Source: RGIG9115 sp045603225
GTDB taxonomy: Bacteria > Bacillota > Clostridia > UBA1381
Direction: 5' to 3'
DNA length: 41,291 nucleotides
Assembly (NCBI GenBank): GCA_045603225.1
Contig: JAZULT010000002.1
Location: 1 to 41,291, forward strand
The position numbers and the translations under genes are program-made. Under the pieces are notes generated by a model. It ran no database searches, was not told where the DNA came from, and worked only from the letters and a program-made list of their open reading frames with translations. Positions 1 through 8,118 of the stretch are shown piece by piece (within the stretch, counting starts at the first letter, position 1; every line of letters starts with the position of its first letter).

Positions 1-52
1 CGCCATTATGAATATAATGTTTTTATCGATTTTTTTAATGATTTTTCTCATA

Positions 53-1147
53 TTAAACATTAAATCTGAAAAGAACGATATCTCCGTCCTTCATGACATA
101 TTCCTTACCTTCGGAACGAACGAGACCTTTTTCCTTTGCAGCAGTCATTGTACCGCATTCCATAAGCTCGTCATAGTTTACCACTTCTGCTCTGATAAAG
201 CCTCGTTCGAAATCGGTATGGATTTTACCTGCAGCCTGAGGAGCTTTTGTTCCGTTTGTGATTGTCCATGCTCTTACTTCAGGCTCACCTGCGGTCAGGT
301 AGCTTATAAGGCCCAGAAGCTTGTAGCTTGCTTTTATAAGTCTGTCGAGACCTGATTCGCTCATGCCGAGTTCTTCGAGAAACATTACTTTTTCGTCACC
401 GTCAAGCTCTGAAATTTCTTCTTCAATTCTCGCTGAAACAGGCATTACTTCAGCATTGTCATCAGCAGCAAATTCCTTTACACGGTTTACGTACTGATTG
501 TTCTCGATACCTTTTGAAAAATCGTCCTCTGCAACATTTGCCGCATATATAACAGGCTTCATTGAGATAAGAGCCACTTCTTTTATTATTGCAAGCTCAT
601 CGTCTGTATATTCAATGCTTCTTGCAGGCTTTCCTTCTTCAAGTGTAGCCTTTACACGTTCTAACAGCGCAAGCTCGACTGCAAGAGTCTTGTCGCCCTT
701 CATTGCTTTTTTTGTACGGTCAATTCTTCTTTCAATCATTTCAATGTCTGAGAAGATAAGCTCAAGGTTTATTGTTTCGATATCACGTACCGGGTCAACA
801 CTTCCGTCAACATGGGTTATGTTTTCGTCTTCGAAGCATCTTACAACATGAACTATTGCGTCAACTTCACGTATGTGTGAGAGGAATTTGTTTCCGAGAC
901 CTTCGCCTTTGCTCGCACCTTTTACAAGACCTGCAATGTCGACGAATTCGATGTATGCACGTGTAACCTTTTTAGGATTGTACATTTCTGCAAGCTTGTC
1001 AATTCTCTCATCAGGCACATCTACAACTCCGACGTTCGGTTCGATTGTACAGAACGGATAGTTTGCAGATTCAGCACCTGCTTTTGTTATTGCGTTAAAT
1101 AATGTTGATTTTCCGACGTTCGGAAGACCTACTATACCAAGTTTCAT
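53..1147 (-). CDS. ychF: Redox-regulated GTPase/ATPase YchF (OLA1 family)
   Basis: A complete 364-residue protein of the usual length for YchF, a cytoplasmic Obg-related P-loop NTPase that binds ribosomes and is linked to stress responses; in this family ATP is often preferred over GTP. The P-loop GLPNVGKST is at residues 6-14 and the switch region DIAGLVKGASKGEG at about 69-82. A coiled-coil stretch occupies the middle, and the C-terminal 80 or so residues match a TGS domain, ending in a segment rich in GDIVLFRFNV-like strands. The ATG at 1147 is preceded on the minus strand by a GGAG-type site. A good promoter lies 60 bases upstream. It faces away from the SLOG remnant and seems to be a single-gene unit. 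Identification is secure; the exact cellular role is known only from the family. Confidence 0.96.
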   Translation of the reverse strand: MKLGIVGLPNVGKSTLFNAITKAGAESANYPFCTIEPNVGVVDVPDERIDKLAEMYNPKKVTRAYIEFVDIAGLVKGASKGEGLGNKFLSHIREVDAIVHVVRCFEDENITHVDGSVDPVRDIETINLELIFSDIEMIERRIDRTKKAMKGDKTLAVELALLERVKATLEEGKPARSIEYTDDELAIIKEVALISMKPVIYAANVAEDDFSKGIENNQYVNRVKEFAADDNAEVMPVSARIEEEISELDGDEKVMFLEELGMSESGLDRLIKASYKLLGLISYLTAGEPEVRAWTITNGTKAPQAAGKIHTDFERGFIRAEVVNYDELMECGTMTAAKEKGLVRSEGKEYVMKDGDIVLFRFNV

Positions 1148-1206
1148 AAATTATTGCATCTCCTTGATTTATAATAAAAATCGGCATAAAAATCCATTTT
1201 AATAGA

Positions 1207-1235
1207 ATTATATCATAATACTGTCAAAAAGTCAA
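1207..1235 (-). promoter_or_regulatory. Sigma-70 type promoter of ychF
   Basis: On the minus strand TTGACT (1235-1230) is followed by a 17-base spacer and TATAAT (1212-1207). It lies about 60 bases upstream of the ychF start and points at it. A second TTGACA partly overlaps the spacer and could give an alternative -35. Seen by eye; not experimentally mapped. Confidence 0.7.
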
Positions 1236-1252
1236 TCGGATATGCAAAATTT

Positions 1253-1903
1253 ATGTTGAAATTCCGTGATTTCTTATTATATCTCTGTACTTTTTATTTG
1301 AAAGATTCAATTTTTTTGTTGGGGGGATATGGTAGGTTTGATATGATTTCTGCAATGACAGTAAAAGAATTAAAGAAAAAATATCCTCATATTACTTCTA
1401 CATTGGTGATACCGTATCTCACCCGCGAATATGATTTATCTCTGTACGACGATTCTGTTTATCCACCGTTAGAAAATGTGCCAAAGCGATAGCCTAAACA
1501 ACCAACACTAAAGACGCCTGAAATGGTGTAATTCCGCCACCTTTCAGCTTGTCGTCTTCGAAAGGCGAAAGCATTCCTTCATCCTCCGCACTAAAATATG
1601 TCTGAAATTCCATCCGTTTCAGGTCTTCGGAGTTTAAAAATGATAAATTTTTTCTTCAGCAAGGAAAAAACACAGGGAATACTCTCGTATTCGCGAGGAT
1701 TTTAACGCAGTTGAAGGGAAAATTTATGTTTTTAAACCGCCTTTAGTATTGGTTGTTTAGGCTATGCTATAGTGAAAAGAAATGAATGGATGATAAACCA
1801 ATGTGATATTTTGATTTCAGGTGTTATAAATACATGGGGTGGCGCTTATATGACACAAGAGTATGCAAGAAAAAAAGACAAAAGAATTATTTATGTGATA
1901 TAG
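1253..1903 (+). pseudogene. SLOG-type (DUF1273-like) protein remnant, N-truncated and interrupted by a miniature element
   Basis: The reading frame from 1253 holds GGYGRFD, then TVKELKKKYPHI and IPYLTREYDLSLYDD, and YPPLENVPKR, and stops at 1490-1492 inside an inserted element. If 1490-1762 is removed the frame continues from 1763 as YAIVKRNEWMINQCDILISG and then WGGAYMTQEYARKK to a TAG at 1901. These blocks in this order resemble small SLOG/DUF1273-like proteins, a Rossmann-like nucleotide-ligand fold found near defence and DNA-processing genes. The N-terminal part expected before GGYG, with the usual strand and glycine turn, is not recognisable, so the gene was probably already truncated. 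No convincing ribosome binding site precedes 1253. Family assignment rests on recalled motifs and should be checked by profile search. A functional product is unlikely. Confidence 0.7.
1490..1764. mobile_element. Miniature inverted-repeat element (MITE) with TA target duplication
   Basis: The 271-bp element spans 1492-1762 and is flanked on both sides by TA (1490-1491 and 1763-1764). Its terminal inverted repeats are 25 bp with two mismatches: the left end begins GCCTAAACAACCAACACTAA and the right end, read inward on the other strand, begins GCCTAAACAACCAATACTAA. It holds no reading frame of note. Internal short palindromes are visible, for example AATACTCTCGTATT. Removing the element plus one TA restores the reading frame of the host gene exactly, which confirms the boundaries. 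TA duplication is typical of IS630/Tc1-mariner type transposases, so a relative of that group is the likely mobiliser (inference). No transposase is in the window. Confidence 0.88.
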
Positions 1904-2067
1904 ACGGTAAATTACAATTTACAGCAACAAAACTACATTTTCTATTTCTCAGACAAAAGTTTGTGAATAATTTATTAATTTTATTATATAAAATTATAAA
2001 AAATTTATAAAAACTATTTATTATTTTAGAAAATTATGTTATACTTAATTTAACGAGTTGATAAATG

Positions 2068-2210
2068 GAGGAATATAACTTGAAAAAATCACGTTAATTG
2101 ACTCCGGCGGATTTTATTGTTCGTGCGATTTTTCGCCTTGTCAGTCCACAGACAAGGTTGTATATATTTTTTATTACTATATTGTGGACAGAAAGGCTAT
2201 GGAAATTATT
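2068..2210 (+). repeat. Repeated structured leader, copy 1 (in front of response regulator gene)
   Basis: This stretch aligns along its whole length with the minus strand of 39179-38993, in front of an unrelated lipoprotein gene, except that the other copy has about 45-55 extra bases in the middle. Shared parts include TCACGTTAATT, CCGGCGGATTTTATTGT, a stem CCTTGTC/GACAAGG (2136-2142 with 2151-2157, 8-base loop) followed by a T-rich run, and GTGGACAGAAAGGCTATGGA up to the start codon. The stem followed by T-rich sequence looks like an attenuator. The repeat reaches the gene start and supplies the GTG and ATG codons in front of the real start. It may be a mobile leader or a conserved regulatory RNA; neither is proven. 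Confidence 0.75.
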
Positions 2211-2897
2211 ATGGCAGCAAATAAAGTACTGATTGTAGATGATGATGCACATATTGCAGAGCTTATAAAGCTTTATCTTGAAAAAGAGGAGTACAAAACA
2301 ACAGTTGCTTCAAACGGAATGATGGCACTTAAGCTGTTTAAGGAAGAGGCTCCTTCAATTGTAATTCTTGACGTGATGATGCCTGAAATGGACGGATGGC
2401 AGGTATGCCGTGAAATCAGAAGAATAAGTAATATACCGATAATTATGCTTACTGCAAAAGGTGAAACCTTCGATAAGGTTCTCGGTCTTGAGCTTGGTGC
2501 AGATGATTATATGGTCAAGCCTTTTGAACCTAAAGAGCTTATTGCAAGAGTAAAAGCGGTTCTTCGCCGTTCGGAGACAAAGGACACCCAGGCTGTTAAG
2601 GAGATAGTATTTCCGAATCTTACAATTAATCTTTCAAACTATGAGCTTAAAATCAGCGGCAAAATTGTTGAGATTCCGCCGAAAGAGCTTGAACTTCTTT
2701 ATTTCCTTGCTTCTAATCCGAACAGGGTATTTACACGTGAACAGCTTCTTGAAGAAGTTTGGGGATTTGATTATTTCGGAGATTCAAGAACAGTTGATGT
2801 TCACATAAAGAGACTTCGTGAAAAGCTTGAAGGTGTTGAAGGAACATGGCAACTTAAAACTGTATGGGGTGTAGGATATAAGTTTGAGGTAAGATAA
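2211..2897 (+). CDS. OmpR/PhoB-family response regulator
   Basis: A 228-residue two-component regulator. The receiver domain occupies residues 1-120 with the acidic pair at D10-D11, the phospho-acceptor D54 in ILDVMMPEMDG and the conserved K in DYMVKPF. The winged-helix DNA-binding domain is at about 130-228, with RTVDVHIKRLREKL as recognition region. In-frame starts exist upstream at GTG 2184 and ATG 2199, but the residues they would add (MDRKAMEI) are encoded by a repeat that also precedes an unrelated gene, so ATG 2211 (MAANKVLIVDD) is preferred. The stop overlaps the start of the kinase gene as TAATG, so the two are cotranslated. It probably responds to an envelope or peptide signal through that kinase; the signal cannot be read from sequence. 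Confidence 0.93.
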   Translation: MAANKVLIVDDDAHIAELIKLYLEKEEYKTTVASNGMMALKLFKEEAPSIVILDVMMPEMDGWQVCREIRRISNIPIIMLTAKGETFDKVLGLELGADDYMVKPFEPKELIARVKAVLRRSETKDTQAVKEIVFPNLTINLSNYELKISGKIVEIPPKELELLYFLASNPNRVFTREQLLEEVWGFDYFGDSRTVDVHIKRLREKLEGVEGTWQLKTVWGVGYKFEVR

Positions 2898-4318
2898 TGT
2901 TCAAAGGTGTATTTGAAAAGCTTTTCTGGACGAATGTTCTGATACTTGTGATTGTATTCGTAGTTGTGAGCGGAAGTATGTCTGTGTTTATAAATAACTA
3001 TATAAATGACAGACAGTACAGTAAAATAACAAAAATTTCTGAAGCGATTGACTACTGGACAGGGTATCTGCAGATTGAGCATGATAATGTACGTTCAAGA
3101 AAATTTTACAAAGAAACGCTGAAGGACTGGGCAGAATTTCTTGAGGCTGATATTACTGTTGCAGATCTTGACGGTAGGGTTATAGATACTACAAACAACG
3201 CTGTTACGCGCGTTCCTGATGAGTATATACGGAAAATCAGGAACGGAGCGGAAATCCGCGAAACCGGTAAATTCGGTAATTCTTATGAAAATAAGGTTCT
3301 CACGGTAGGTATTCCAATCGAATATTACGGCAACAGGATAGGCGGAATGTATGTAAATACACCTATGCCGAATCTTGTTAAAATGGCATGGGATATAATG
3401 ATTTTGTTCTTTGTTTCCGCAATGATAATAATGGTTGCATCGTTTGCACTTATTTACAGACAGGCAGTGAAGGTTTCAGCGTCAATCAGCCGTATAAACA
3501 GTGCCGTACTTGATATTGCGGCAGGTAATTTCGATGAGCGGCTTGCTGTAAACGGACAGGACGAGCTTAGCCAGCTTGCATCTTCGTTTAATTTTATGGC
3601 AAGCTCACTTGGTAAGCTCGATAATATGAGAAATCGGTTTATAAGCGATATTTCGCATGAGCTTCGTACACCTATGACGAGCATATCAGGATTTATTGAA
3701 GGAATTCTTGACGGAACAATTCCGCCTGAAAAGCAGGATGATTATCTTAAAATAGTTCTTGATGAATCTACGAGGCTTAAAAAGCTTGTTACGGATATGC
3801 TTGAAATGAGCAAGATGTCAAGCAATGAATATAAGCTTAACGCTTCCGAATTTGATTTTACGGAGCTTATCCGTATTTGTATAATAGGACTTGAACAGAA
3901 AATAAGCGAAAAATCGCTTGATTTAAATGTAGATTTCCAGGCAGAAAAAATGATGGTTTTTGCTGACCGTGATGCGATACAGCGAGTACTTATCAATCTG
4001 ATGGATAATGCTGTCAAGTTCAGCTATCCCAATACCGTAATTGATGTGAAAATGTGGTTTGACAGTAAAAAAGCATATTTCAGTGTAGGAAACTACGGTT
4101 CGGGAATAGAAAAGAAAAACCTGCCTCATGTATTTGACAGATTCTATAAAACCGATGAATCAAGAACGAATAAAACTTCCGGAGCGGGTCTCGGCCTGTC
4201 CTTTGTAAAAAATATTATGGTTCTCCATAAGCAAAGTATATGGGTAGACAGTACAGAGGCTAAGGAAGGAAGTAACGTAAAATATACAAAGTTTACTTTC
4301 TCTCTTGAGAAAGCATGA
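2897..4318 (+). CDS. Membrane sensor histidine kinase
   Basis: A 473-residue kinase partner of the preceding regulator. One membrane segment lies at about residues 10-32, an extracytoplasmic sensor domain at about 35-155, and a second membrane segment at about 163-187. HAMP follows at 188-240. The dimerisation/phospho-acceptor helix has SHELRTPMTS with the histidine at about 254. The catalytic domain shows the N box (NLMDNAVKFSYP), G1 (GSGIEKKNLPHVFDRFYK) and G2 (GAGLGLSFVK). The start ATG overlaps the regulator stop. The sensor domain is short, with no recognisable fold by eye. This is a complete class I kinase; its stimulus is unknown. A 27-base gap separates it from the ABC-F gene downstream, which may be cotranscribed. 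Confidence 0.93.
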   Translation: MFKGVFEKLFWTNVLILVIVFVVVSGSMSVFINNYINDRQYSKITKISEAIDYWTGYLQIEHDNVRSRKFYKETLKDWAEFLEADITVADLDGRVIDTTNNAVTRVPDEYIRKIRNGAEIRETGKFGNSYENKVLTVGIPIEYYGNRIGGMYVNTPMPNLVKMAWDIMILFFVSAMIIMVASFALIYRQAVKVSASISRINSAVLDIAAGNFDERLAVNGQDELSQLASSFNFMASSLGKLDNMRNRFISDISHELRTPMTSISGFIEGILDGTIPPEKQDDYLKIVLDESTRLKKLVTDMLEMSKMSSNEYKLNASEFDFTELIRICIIGLEQKISEKSLDLNVDFQAEKMMVFADRDAIQRVLINLMDNAVKFSYPNTVIDVKMWFDSKKAYFSVGNYGSGIEKKNLPHVFDRFYKTDESRTNKTSGAGLGLSFVKNIMVLHKQSIWVDSTEAKEGSNVKYTKFTFSLEKA

Positions 4319-4345
4319 TTACAAATGTAAAAGGAAGATAAACAG

Positions 4346-6262
4346 ATGTTAATTACCGGTACAGGTATAAAGAAAGCGTTTTCGGAAAGGGTACTTTTCG
4401 AAAATGCTTCCTTTTGTATAGACAATAATGACCGCATAGGCTTTGTAGGCTCAAACGGGACAGGAAAATCTACGTTTTTTAAGATTCTTACAGAACAGGA
4501 AGGCATAGAAGACGGTGAGATTTTTAAAAGCAAACAGCTTAAAATAGGATATCTTGACCAGTATGCCTGTCATGACTCGGATAAAACCGTGTTTGATGAG
4601 GTGCTTTCGGTATATTCTGATTTAATTGAAATTGAAGAACAGCTTGATAATATAAGATATGAAATAGAAGCGGCTGAAGGTGATTATGATGAGCTTATAA
4701 GACGTCAGACCGCACTTAATGACAAGCTTGCGGAGAAAGACGGATTTTTCTATAAAAGTAAGGTTAAAAGCACTCTTACAGGTCTTGGTTTTACCGAAGA
4801 GCAGCTGACTATGCCCGCGGCAAAGCTGTCCGGGGGACAGAAAACACGTGTTGAGCTTGCGAAAATACTCCTTTCTGACAGCAATCTGCTTCTTCTTGAC
4901 GAGCCGACAAACCATCTTGATATAACAAGCGTTGAATGGCTCGAAGAGTTTTTGAGAGGCTATAAAGGTGCGTTTGTGGTAATTTCCCATGACAGATATT
5001 TCCTTGACCGTGTTACTAATAAGACGTTTGAAATATTTTCCGGGAGGTTTACATCCTTTAACGGAAGCTACAGGTTATATGCGGCACATAAGGAAACTCT
5101 TGAGCTTACACGTGAGCGTGAATACGAAAATACCATGCGTGAAATTACAAGACTTGAGGGCGTAATCAAGCAGCAGAGACAGTGGAACAGGGAAAAGAAT
5201 ATAAAAACAGCTGAAAGCAAGCAGAAGGTTGTAGATAAGCTGAGAGAAAATCTTGAAGAACCCGATAAAGAGGAAAAGAGTATTAATTTCAGCTTTAAAT
5301 CGTACGAGGGCGGCGGAAATGATGTGCTGTCTGTCGGCAATCTGAAAATGTCGTTTGGAGAGAAAACAGTTTTTGATAATATAAGCTTTGAAGTAAAAAA
5401 AGGCGAGAAGATTTTTCTTTTAGGCCCTAACGGCTGCGGTAAAACAACCATGCTCAAAATAATCCTCGGTCAGCTTGAGGAAAAGGGAGGATTTACAAAA
5501 ATCGGAACTGATATCCATATAGGATATTATGACCAGATTCAGGAGAATCTCTCACCGGGGAAGACTGTTATAGATGAAGTGTGGGATGAATTTCCGCAAA
5601 TGACTCAGACTGAAATCAGAAATGCACTTGCGGCACTTCTGTTCAGAGGTGAAGATGTATATAAAGAGGTTTCGGATTTGTCGGGTGGAGAACGTGCAAG
5701 AGTTCTTCTTGTCAAGCTTATGCTTAAAAAGGTTAATTTTCTTATCATGGACGAACCGACAAACCATCTTGACATAAATTCACGTGAAGCTCTTGAAAAA
5801 GCTCTTTCCGGATATGGCGGAACGATGCTCATGGTATCACATGACAGATATTTCATAAATAAATTGTCCGATAAAATTTATTATATGACTGATGATGGAA
5901 TAGTAAGCTACCCCGGAAATTATGACGAGTTCTCGGAGAAGTTCAGAGATAAGCTTAATTCTGCTCAGAGCGAGCCTGAAAAGACTGAAAAACGCGGTGT
6001 GGTTGACTATAAGGAGAGAAAACGCCGTGATGCGGCAAAGCGCAAAGCCGTAAATGCTGCTAAAAGAGCTGAAGACGAGATAACGGCTCTTGAAGAAGAA
6101 AATGAGGTTCTCAGTAACAGGCTTCTCGAACCTGAGATTGCGACCGATTACGAAAAAGCTACAGAAATAACCGAGAAAATATCTGTGAATGAAGAAAGAA
6201 TAGCCTCACTTATGGAAGAGTGGGAGAGGCTGTCTCTTGAAATTGAAAGGGATGAATTTTAA
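4346..6262 (+). CDS. ABC-F family ribosome-associated ATPase
   Basis: A 638-residue soluble protein with two ATP-binding cassettes and no membrane segment. Cassette 1 has Walker A GSNGTGKST (about 36-44), signature LSGGQKTRVELA and Walker B LLLLDEPTNHLD. An inter-domain linker rich in R, E and K (about 240-310) would reach the ribosomal peptidyl-transferase region. Cassette 2 has GPNGCGKTT (about 359), LSGGERARVLL (about 446) and a second DEPTNHLD; both cassettes end in SHDRYF. Residues 545-638 form a charged coiled coil as in Uup/YdiF-like members. ABC-F proteins relieve ribosome stalling or protect against ribosome-targeting antibiotics; which of these applies cannot be decided here. Its stop overlaps the dtd start (TAATG), pointing to a shared translation-quality unit. 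Confidence 0.92.
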   Translation: MLITGTGIKKAFSERVLFENASFCIDNNDRIGFVGSNGTGKSTFFKILTEQEGIEDGEIFKSKQLKIGYLDQYACHDSDKTVFDEVLSVYSDLIEIEEQLDNIRYEIEAAEGDYDELIRRQTALNDKLAEKDGFFYKSKVKSTLTGLGFTEEQLTMPAAKLSGGQKTRVELAKILLSDSNLLLLDEPTNHLDITSVEWLEEFLRGYKGAFVVISHDRYFLDRVTNKTFEIFSGRFTSFNGSYRLYAAHKETLELTREREYENTMREITRLEGVIKQQRQWNREKNIKTAESKQKVVDKLRENLEEPDKEEKSINFSFKSYEGGGNDVLSVGNLKMSFGEKTVFDNISFEVKKGEKIFLLGPNGCGKTTMLKIILGQLEEKGGFTKIGTDIHIGYYDQIQENLSPGKTVIDEVWDEFPQMTQTEIRNALAALLFRGEDVYKEVSDLSGGERARVLLVKLMLKKVNFLIMDEPTNHLDINSREALEKALSGYGGTMLMVSHDRYFINKLSDKIYYMTDDGIVSYPGNYDEFSEKFRDKLNSAQSEPEKTEKRGVVDYKERKRRDAAKRKAVNAAKRAEDEITALEEENEVLSNRLLEPEIATDYEKATEITEKISVNEERIASLMEEWERLSLEIERDEF

Positions 6263-6711
6263 TGCGTGCAGTTGTACAAAGGGTAAGCCGTGCCGAGGTA
6301 AAGGTTGACGGAGAAGTTACAGGTAAAATAGAAAACGGACTTCTTGTATTTGTGGGTGTTGCGCCTGAGGATACGGAGAAGGATATGGAGTATATTGCGG
6401 AAAAAATAATGAATCTCCGCATTTTCGAAGATGAAAATGAGAAAATGAATCTGAGTGTAACTGATGTTAATGGTTCACTTCTTGTTATATCACAGTTTAC
6501 ACTCTACGGAGATTGCCGTAAAGGCAGACGCCCTAATTTTACAGGCTCGTGCGAACCGGTAAAGGCTGAGAAAATGTATCTTGAAATGCTTGAATATCTG
6601 AAATCAAAGGGTATAAAAACGGAAAGCGGAATTTTTGGTGCCGATATGAAGGTTGACCTTTTAAATGACGGCCCGGTAACTCTTTTACTGGACAGTAGTA
6701 AGATTTTTTAG
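6262..6711 (+). CDS. dtd: D-aminoacyl-tRNA deacylase
   Basis: A 149-residue protein, the standard length for DTD. It opens with MRAVVQRVSRAEVKVDG and carries the two hallmark motifs: SQFTLYGDCRKGRRPNF around residues 77-93, and NDGPVT near the C-terminus (about 136-141), whose glycine-cisProline pair gives chiral proofreading. The enzyme hydrolyses D-amino acids wrongly attached to tRNA. Its start codon overlaps the ABC-F stop by one base, so translation is likely coupled. In many Firmicutes dtd follows relA; that neighbour is absent here. Identification is secure. Confidence 0.96.
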   Translation: MRAVVQRVSRAEVKVDGEVTGKIENGLLVFVGVAPEDTEKDMEYIAEKIMNLRIFEDENEKMNLSVTDVNGSLLVISQFTLYGDCRKGRRPNFTGSCEPVKAEKMYLEMLEYLKSKGIKTESGIFGADMKVDLLNDGPVTLLLDSSKIF

Positions 6712-6739
6712 TTATTGTTAACAAATTTTCTGTAACCCC

Positions 6740-6768
6740 TTTAAATTTACGGTTTTTTAGTGTATAAT
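6740..6768 (+). promoter_or_regulatory. Putative promoter of the nusB-xseAB-ispA operon
   Basis: A perfect TATAAT at 6763-6768 lies 32 bases before the nusB start in the only sizeable gap (89 bp) of this region. A weak -35 (TTTAAA, 6740-6745) is 17 bases upstream. The position, between dtd and nusB, fits a new transcription unit. Confidence 0.45.
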
Positions 6769-6800
6769 ATCATTATTACAAACGAAAGGCAGAATATCGT

Positions 6801-7202
6801 ATGGAACAAATGTCTCGCAGTCAGGCGCGTGTAAAGGCGTTTGAACTGATTTTCATGATTGATAATTGTGAGAGTATTGAGTTTGAGCTGGACAGACTTT
6901 CAGCTGAGCTTAAAGAACACAAAAAGCATATGCGTTATATAAAGAATGTTGTTATGGCAGTTTCGGAGCATAAGGCTGAAATTGACAGGCTAATTTCCGA
7001 AAATATCGGTAAAGGCTGGACACTCAGAAGAATTTCAAAGCCGAGCCTTGCTATTCTCCGGCTTGCTGTAGCTGAAATTTTATACATGGAGGATATTCCT
7101 GTAAGCGTTTCTGTTAACGAAGCAGTTGAACTTTCTAAAAATTATGGGGAAGAAAACGAGCCGTCATTTATTAACGGAGTTTTGGGTGTGATTGCAAAAT
7201 GA
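6801..7202 (+). CDS. nusB: Transcription antitermination factor NusB
   Basis: A 133-residue, mostly helical protein starting MEQMSRSQARVKAFELIFMID, as usual for NusB. The C-terminal block ILRLAVAEILYMEDIPVSVSVNEAVELSKNYG and PSFINGVLGVIAK are family hallmarks (quoted in parts). NusB with S10 (NusE) binds boxA RNA and prevents premature termination in rRNA operons. It starts the operon nusB - Kae1-like - xseA - xseB - ispA, overlapping the next gene by four bases (ATGA). ATG 6810 is a possible alternative start. Confidence 0.93.
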   Translation: MEQMSRSQARVKAFELIFMIDNCESIEFELDRLSAELKEHKKHMRYIKNVVMAVSEHKAEIDRLISENIGKGWTLRRISKPSLAILRLAVAEILYMEDIPVSVSVNEAVELSKNYGEENEPSFINGVLGVIAK

Positions 7203-8116
7203 ACTGTCTCGGTTTTGATACCAGTAATTATACAACAAGTGCCGCATTGTGCGGAACTGCCGGAATTAAAAGCGCACGCAGACTGCTGACCGTCAAACAA
7301 GGAGAACGGGGACTTAGACAGAGCGATGCGCTTTTTCAGCATATAAAGCAGATGCCCGAAATAGTGAAAGAGCTGGGTAACATGGACGACATATGTGCTG
7401 TTGGTGTCAGCACGAGACCGCGAAGTGTTGAAGGCTCATATATGCCTGTGTTTCTCGGTGGTGTATCGGTTGCTCAAACTGCGGCGGCTGTGCTTAATGT
7501 GCCTCTTTATGAGTTCAGTCATCAGGACGGGCATATTATGGCAGGAATTCATTCGGCAGAAGCATATGAATTGCTTGAAGAGAATTTTATTTCGGTTCAT
7601 TTGTCAGGAGGAACGACAGAAATTCTTAAAACGTGCTTTAACGGTAATGGGTTTAATGTGGAAATAATTGGTGGAACTAAGGATATAAGTGCAGGACAGG
7701 TTATAGACAGAGTCGGAGTAAGACTCGGTATGAAATTCCCATGCGGTGCTGAAATGGACAGGATTTCTGAGAATGCTGAGACGGAAATAAAGCTTCCGGT
7801 TTCATTAAAGGACGGCTATTTTAATTTTTCCGGACTTGAAACAAAGGCGGCAACGTCGGAATGTGAAAGTGCTGTTCTTGCAAGAAGTGTTTTTTCGGCC
7901 GTTTCAAAGACACTTACAGGTGCGTTGAAGTTCTGCTGTGAAAGCTATAGTATAAATAAAATTCTGTTTGTCGGCGGTGTTGCCTCAAACAGATATTTAC
8001 GAAATGAAATATGCAAGAAATTCGGAGATAATGCTTTTTTTGCATCTCCGGAAATGTCAACGGATAATGCCTGTGGTATAGCATTACTGACAGAGCTTGT
8101 CCACTCACGGAGGTAA
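7199..8116 (+). CDS. Kae1/TsaD-like protein (peptidase M22-type ASKHA fold), paralogue of TsaD
   Basis: A 305-residue protein with the Kae1/TsaD fold: N-terminal LGFDTSNYTTSAAL (phosphate-binding strand-turn), the histidine pair HQDGH at about residue 117 matching the HxxxH metal site, HLSGGTTEI (second phosphate loop), and a C-terminal FVGGVASNRYLR with STDNACGIALL. True TsaD makes t6A37 on tRNA together with TsaB and TsaE and is usually about 340 residues; the shorter length, the setting between nusB and xseA, and the divergent internal sequence suggest a paralogue rather than TsaD itself. The start overlaps nusB by four bases, and the stop lies two bases before xseA. Function of this paralogue is not established. 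Confidence 0.85.
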   Translation: MNCLGFDTSNYTTSAALCGTAGIKSARRLLTVKQGERGLRQSDALFQHIKQMPEIVKELGNMDDICAVGVSTRPRSVEGSYMPVFLGGVSVAQTAAAVLNVPLYEFSHQDGHIMAGIHSAEAYELLEENFISVHLSGGTTEILKTCFNGNGFNVEIIGGTKDISAGQVIDRVGVRLGMKFPCGAEMDRISENAETEIKLPVSLKDGYFNFSGLETKAATSECESAVLARSVFSAVSKTLTGALKFCCESYSINKILFVGGVASNRYLRNEICKKFGDNAFFASPEMSTDNACGIALLTELVHSRR

Positions 8117-8118
8117 CA

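Noticed and set aside
498..851. Antisense open frames over ychF, the kinases, ispA and the large surface genes
   Set aside because: They overlap well-supported genes, have no ribosome binding sites and show no known motifs; they are shadows of codon bias.
2184..2210. Start of the response regulator at GTG 2184
   Set aside because: The added residues MDRKAMEI are also found in front of the unrelated lipoprotein at 39019 because both are encoded by the repeat.
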